Below, piece after piece: positions 6,771 to 8,602 of a stretch of DNA of 8,602 nucleotides (its first letter is position 1; every line of letters begins with the position of its first letter). The notes under the pieces are model-generated. The model was not told the origin of the DNA, ran no database searches, and saw only the letters and a list, made by a program, of their open reading frames with translations. The stretch comes from JBOHHM01 sp050725495 (GTDB taxonomy: Bacteria > Pseudomonadota > Gammaproteobacteria > Burkholderiales > Burkholderiaceae_C), in the NCBI GenBank assembly GCA_050725495.1, contig JBOHHM010000189.1, positions 1-8,602 of the forward strand. The letters are read 5' to 3'. A program made the translations under genes and the position numbers.

Positions 6771-6956
6771 TCAACCCTTGGTGAGCTGCACCAGGCGGCG
6801 CCATTGGGCGGCTTCGGCCACGGCCGCTGCCTTGACCTGCGCCGCGCTCTGGTAATCCGGCTCCAGATATTGATCGCCGCCTCCAAGCGCACGCCGCATT
6901 CGGTCACCTACGCCTCAGCGGAGCAGGACTACCAGGAATGACCTGCGGGAAGACAT
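6771..6956 (-). pseudogene. Broken small ORF, possible remnant of a second Bug-type gene
   Basis: On the minus strand an excellent ribosome site AGGAG (6967-6963) precedes ATG 6956. The frame reads MSSRRSFLVVLLR, then TGA (6917-6915), then continues in the same frame for 47 more codons to TGA 6773-6771, ending AEAAQWRRLVQLTKG. The start resembles a secretory or Tat-like signal peptide (SRRSFLVVLL), and the tail has the amphipathic helix pattern seen at the end of Bug/TctC binding proteins (an E-x-x-x-W pattern), a family present intact just upstream. The simplest reading is a gene reduced by an internal deletion that left the start and the last part joined, 62 codons in place of about 320. 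The similarity is weak and recalled by eye. Alternatives are a genuine 13-codon peptide followed by non-coding RNA, or chance. It lies inside the operon, between the Bug gene and DUF2889. Confidence 0.35.
6849..6935 (-). repeat. Imperfect 16-bp inverted repeat, possible RNA stem
   Basis: Plus-strand CTGGTAATCCGGCTCC (6849-6864) and GGAGCAGGACTACCAG (6920-6935) are inverted copies with 14 of 16 positions matching, separated by 55 nt. In a minus-strand transcript the arms would give 14 Watson-Crick pairs, one G-U and one U-C mismatch, so the structure is favoured in the operon mRNA. The second arm overlaps the beginning of the broken ORF and is 19 nt from its start codon. It could be an operon-internal processing or attenuation structure, or a residue of an inverted duplication. 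Confidence 0.45.
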
Positions 6957-7004
6957 AGGCGTCTCCTAAAAATAACGAATACGGGTTATGTACAGTGCCG
7001 AGCC

Positions 7005-7967
7005 CTAGCGCTTGGTGTCGAGCGCCTTTTTCCAGAAGCGCTCCATCTCGGCGACTTCCTCGCGGGCCTCGGCCAGCGTGGTCGGCGCCGGCTGCAGTGA
7101 CATGCCGCGCAACTTCCCGAGCACGGCCGGATCGGCCAATACCTTTCGCAGTGCTGCGTTGAATTCCTGCGCCATCTCCTTGGGCAGATTCCTGGGCGCG
7201 AAGAAGCCGAGGAAGGTGTGAAACTCCAGCCCATCAACGCCCAACTCCTTGAAGGTCGGCACGTCGGGCAACAGCGCCGTACGCTCCGTTCCAGAAACGG
7301 CAATCACCCGCGCCTTGCCTGAGCGGTGTACCGCCATGGCTTCCGGCATGCCCGTGATGCCGGCAGGCACCTGGGCACCCATGACGTTCTGGATGACCGG
7401 ACCGGAGCCGCTGAAGGGCACTGCCTCCATCGGCAGTCCCCAATGGCGACCCAAGGCTTCGCCAATCAGCGTAGGGGCACCGCCCGTGAACGGCACGCCG
7501 AAGGAACGCAGCGGCGCTTCGGCCTTGACCGCGGCGGCGAAACCGGCGAAGTCCTTGTAGCCGGTGCTTGCGGGAATGCTCAGCGTCCACAGAGTACGCG
7601 CGGCCTGCCCCAGCGCAGTGAAGTCCGCCACGGCATCGTATTTGGCGGTGGGTGTGGTCAGGGGCACGGTGATCAGGGAGTGATCGACGGTGAACAACAG
7701 CGTGGCGCCATTGGGCGCTGCCGCCTGCACGAACTGGGTACCGATCTGGCCGCTGGCGCCCGCCTTGTTCTCGACGATGACGGGCTGCCCCAGCTCTTTG
7801 GACAAACCCTGCCCCAACAGGCGCGCGAGCACGTCGGTGCCGCCGCCCGCCGCATAGGGAACGACGATCTTGATGGGTGTCTTGAAAGTCTGGGCGATGC
7901 CGGCGATGGGTAGCAGACCGCAAATGACCGACAGGGTCATAGCCACGATGCGGGGACGTTTTCTCAC
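7005..7967 (-). CDS. Bug/TctC-type tripartite tricarboxylate transporter substrate-binding protein
   Basis: A 320-residue periplasmic binding protein of the Bug (TctC) family. An N-terminal Sec signal is visible: basic MRKRPR, a hydrophobic core (8-21) and probable cleavage after AGIA (residue 25). The mature protein begins with the family signature KIVVPYAAGGGTDVLARLLG (33-52), followed by GQPVIVENKAGASGQIGTQFVQAA (60-83), a typical ligand-loop region, PEAMAVHRSGKARVIAVSG near 208-226 and LLPDVPTFKELGVDGLE (232-248). Bug proteins bind carboxylates, amino acids or other small organic acids; many are orphans without adjacent TctA/TctB permease genes, as here. The start is GTG 7967, with AGGAG (7980-7976) 8 nt upstream; no ATG fits. 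Probably the first gene of the minus operon, suggesting that its ligand is the pathway substrate or inducer. The next intact gene, DUF2889, is about 300 nt downstream, so co-transcription is likely but not proven. Confidence 0.93.
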   Translation of the reverse strand: MRKRPRIVAMTLSVICGLLPIAGIAQTFKTPIKIVVPYAAGGGTDVLARLLGQGLSKELGQPVIVENKAGASGQIGTQFVQAAAPNGATLLFTVDHSLITVPLTTPTAKYDAVADFTALGQAARTLWTLSIPASTGYKDFAGFAAAVKAEAPLRSFGVPFTGGAPTLIGEALGRHWGLPMEAVPFSGSGPVIQNVMGAQVPAGITGMPEAMAVHRSGKARVIAVSGTERTALLPDVPTFKELGVDGLEFHTFLGFFAPRNLPKEMAQEFNAALRKVLADPAVLGKLRGMSLQPAPTTLAEAREEVAEMERFWKKALDTKR

Positions 7968-8061
7968 GATGGTGTCTCCTAGTTCATAGGGCTGGCATGT
8001 CGCCCATTCATGTTCTGTTGCAATGAATCTTCAGCGAATCGGGCTGCGCCACCAAGTGGGG

Positions 8062-8093
8062 AATTCCGAAGCAGCAATTCGTGAAATCCGAAT
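8062..8093. promoter_or_regulatory. Direct repeats and short dyad, possible regulator sites
   Basis: AATTCCGAA (8062-8070) and AAATCCGAA (8084-8092) match at 8 of 9 positions and are 22 nt apart, about two helical turns. Between them ATTCG (8077-8081) is inverted relative to CGAAT (8089-8093). Such spacing fits binding by a multimeric regulator, for example an IclR protein. The motif is short and may be chance. Confidence 0.3.
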
Positions 8094-8139
8094 CATGGGT
8101 ACAAACCCTAGGTTGGTAGAAAAATCAGTGGCAAATTCG

Positions 8140-8171
8140 TAAATTTATCTAACAATCAGTAGATAGATTTA
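8140..8171. promoter_or_regulatory. 12-bp inverted repeat, candidate operator
   Basis: TAAATTTATCTA (8140-8151) and TAGATAGATTTA (8160-8171) are inverted copies matching at 11 of 12 positions, with an 8-nt spacer ACAATCAG. Half-site centres are 20 bp apart, about two turns of DNA, as expected for a dimeric regulator contacting one face. The dyad is AT-rich in a GC-rich setting and lies in the divergent promoter region, so it is more likely an operator than a terminator; no T-run follows. Which regulator binds is unknown; the two IclR proteins are the candidates in this window. Confidence 0.5.
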
Positions 8172-8223
8172 TGCACTTGGCGATCATGCATTCGGGTGCT
8201 CTTGATGGGAATATGGAGACAAC

Positions 8224-8352
8224 ATGGAGCGTGCAACACCACAAGTCCGCAGCGGACCTCTTCTGTGCTTTCGTCCCCCCAACGCCATTGCCCTCGCCGT
8301 GGTGAACGCGGCGGCGCCAGCAGCCCTCATTTCGCAGCCCCAGGAGATGTGA
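8224..8352 (+). CDS. Possible 42-residue leader ORF upstream of GMC oxidoreductase
   Basis: ATG 8224 is preceded by GGAG (8215-8218) at 5 nt and opens a frame of 42 codons ending at TGA 8350-8352, one base before the GMC oxidoreductase ATG (8354). The peptide begins MERATPQVRSGPLLCF, has a moderately hydrophobic Ala-rich centre and ends ISQPQEM. I do not recognise it. Its tight junction with the GMC gene suggests either translational coupling (a leader peptide) or a chance frame across the 5' leader. There is no homology evidence, so existence is uncertain. Confidence 0.3.
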   Translation: MERATPQVRSGPLLCFRPPNAIALAVVNAAAPAALISQPQEM

Positions 8353-8353
8353 A

Positions 8354-8602
8354 ATGGAGGTCTATGACTACATCGTGGTGGGCGCGGGTTCATCGGGCTG
8401 CGCGGTGGCAAGCCGCCTCTCTGAAGACCCGTCGCTGCGGGTGCTGCTGATAGAGGCCGGAGGTGGCATGGATGCCTTTTGGGTAAACACGCCTGCGGGC
8501 ATGGCCAAGCTGTTCAGCAGCCAGCAGTTCAACTGGCGCTTCAAGACCGCGCCCGTGCCCACGCTGGGCGGGCGCACAGTGCAATGGGACAGGGGCAAAG
8601 GC
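8354..8602 (+). CDS. GMC-family oxidoreductase (choline/alcohol dehydrogenase type), N-terminal part
   Basis: ATG 8354 with AGGAG (8342-8346) 7 nt upstream opens a frame that continues to the window edge (83 codons; the full family length is about 530-560 residues). The N-terminus is a classical FAD-binding Rossmann fold: YDYIVVGAGSSGCAVASRLS (4-23, GxGxxG), then VLLIEAGGG (30-38) with the Glu that binds the FAD ribose. The GMC-specific segment FNWRFKTAPVPTLGGRTVQW (59-78) leads into the DRGKG of the GMC signature, which is cut by the edge. Such enzymes oxidise primary or secondary alcohols (choline, long-chain, polyethylene glycol or hydroxy-aliphatic alcohols) using FAD; no signal peptide is seen, so it is probably cytoplasmic. 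It is divergent from the Bug-DUF2889-racemase-MmgE operon and probably shares its control region. Substrate cannot be told. Confidence 0.93.
   Translation, partial: MEVYDYIVVGAGSSGCAVASRLSEDPSLRVLLIEAGGGMDAFWVNTPAGMAKLFSSQQFNWRFKTAPVPTLGGRTVQWDRGKG

Larger units (their letters stand above)
7968..8223. promoter_or_regulatory. Divergent regulatory region between Bug gene and GMC oxidoreductase
   Basis: This 256-nt gap separates the minus-strand catabolic operon from the plus-strand GMC unit and should contain both promoters. The left part (7976-7980) is the Bug ribosome site. The middle holds repeated A(A/T)TCCGAA elements (8062-8070 and 8084-8092), and the right part (about 8118-8175) is strikingly AT-rich with a strong dyad at 8140-8171. 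I could not assign a reliable -35/-10 pair on either strand. No RNA gene or riboswitch is recognised. Confidence 0.6.

Noticed and set aside
6915..6917. In-frame TGA read as selenocysteine
   Set aside because: No selenoprotein family is recognisable, there is no convincing SECIS-like hairpin directly after the TGA, and gene decay is simpler.
6723..6941. 72-codon plus-strand ORF in the gap between DUF2889 and the Bug gene
   Set aside because: No good ribosome site, starts within the dispersed repeat, no recognisable similarity; the minus-strand reading with AGGAG is better supported.

Overview
The window is GC-rich bacterial DNA. It most likely comes from a member of the Burkholderiales, with family Comamonadaceae (Acidovorax/Variovorax/Comamonas-like) as the best guess. 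That call rests on a Bug/TctC-type periplasmic binding protein, two IclR regulators, class III CoA-transferase-fold and MmgE/PrpD enzymes, and short intergenic repeats ending in AGCTAT(A/G)TTTTT that I recall from Comamonadaceae genomes. It reads as accessory catabolic (acyl-CoA) gene territory. I see no phage, IS, tRNA, rRNA or CRISPR.

Layout, left to right: (1) the 3' part of an acyl-CoA dehydrogenase (+, open at the left edge), followed by strong stem-loops and a dispersed repeat; (2) an alpha/beta-hydrolase (-); (3) a divergent pair of IclR-family regulators (+) whose genes overlap by ATGA; (4) converging on them with only 9 nt between stop codons, the end of a tight minus-strand operon. 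In transcription order this operon is a Bug-type solute-binding protein, a roughly 300-nt stretch with a broken small ORF and a long imperfect inverted repeat, a DUF2889 protein, an alpha-methylacyl-CoA racemase-like enzyme and an MmgE/PrpD protein. The last three are joined by ATGA and TGATG junctions; (5) a divergent regulatory region of about 256 nt (about 386 nt to the GMC start) with a conspicuous 12-bp dyad; (6) on the plus strand, a possible 42-codon leader ORF and then the first 83 codons of a GMC oxidoreductase that runs off the right edge.

Working model (inference): the Bug protein captures a carboxylate, GMC oxidoreductase oxidises an alcohol group, the racemase interconverts 2-methyl-branched acyl-CoA epimers, the acyl-CoA dehydrogenase desaturates, MmgE/PrpD performs a (de)hydration, decarboxylation or epimerisation step, and the hydrolase cleaves an ester, thioester or C-C bond. 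One or both IclR proteins would sense an intermediate. The substrate cannot be read from the sequence. The least understood member is the DUF2889 protein, whose position, translationally coupled to the racemase, suggests a role in this pathway. The most interesting points are this coupled DUF2889-racemase-MmgE unit, the overlapping IclR pair, the 8140-8171 operator-like dyad and the broken ORF/stem region at 6771-6956.
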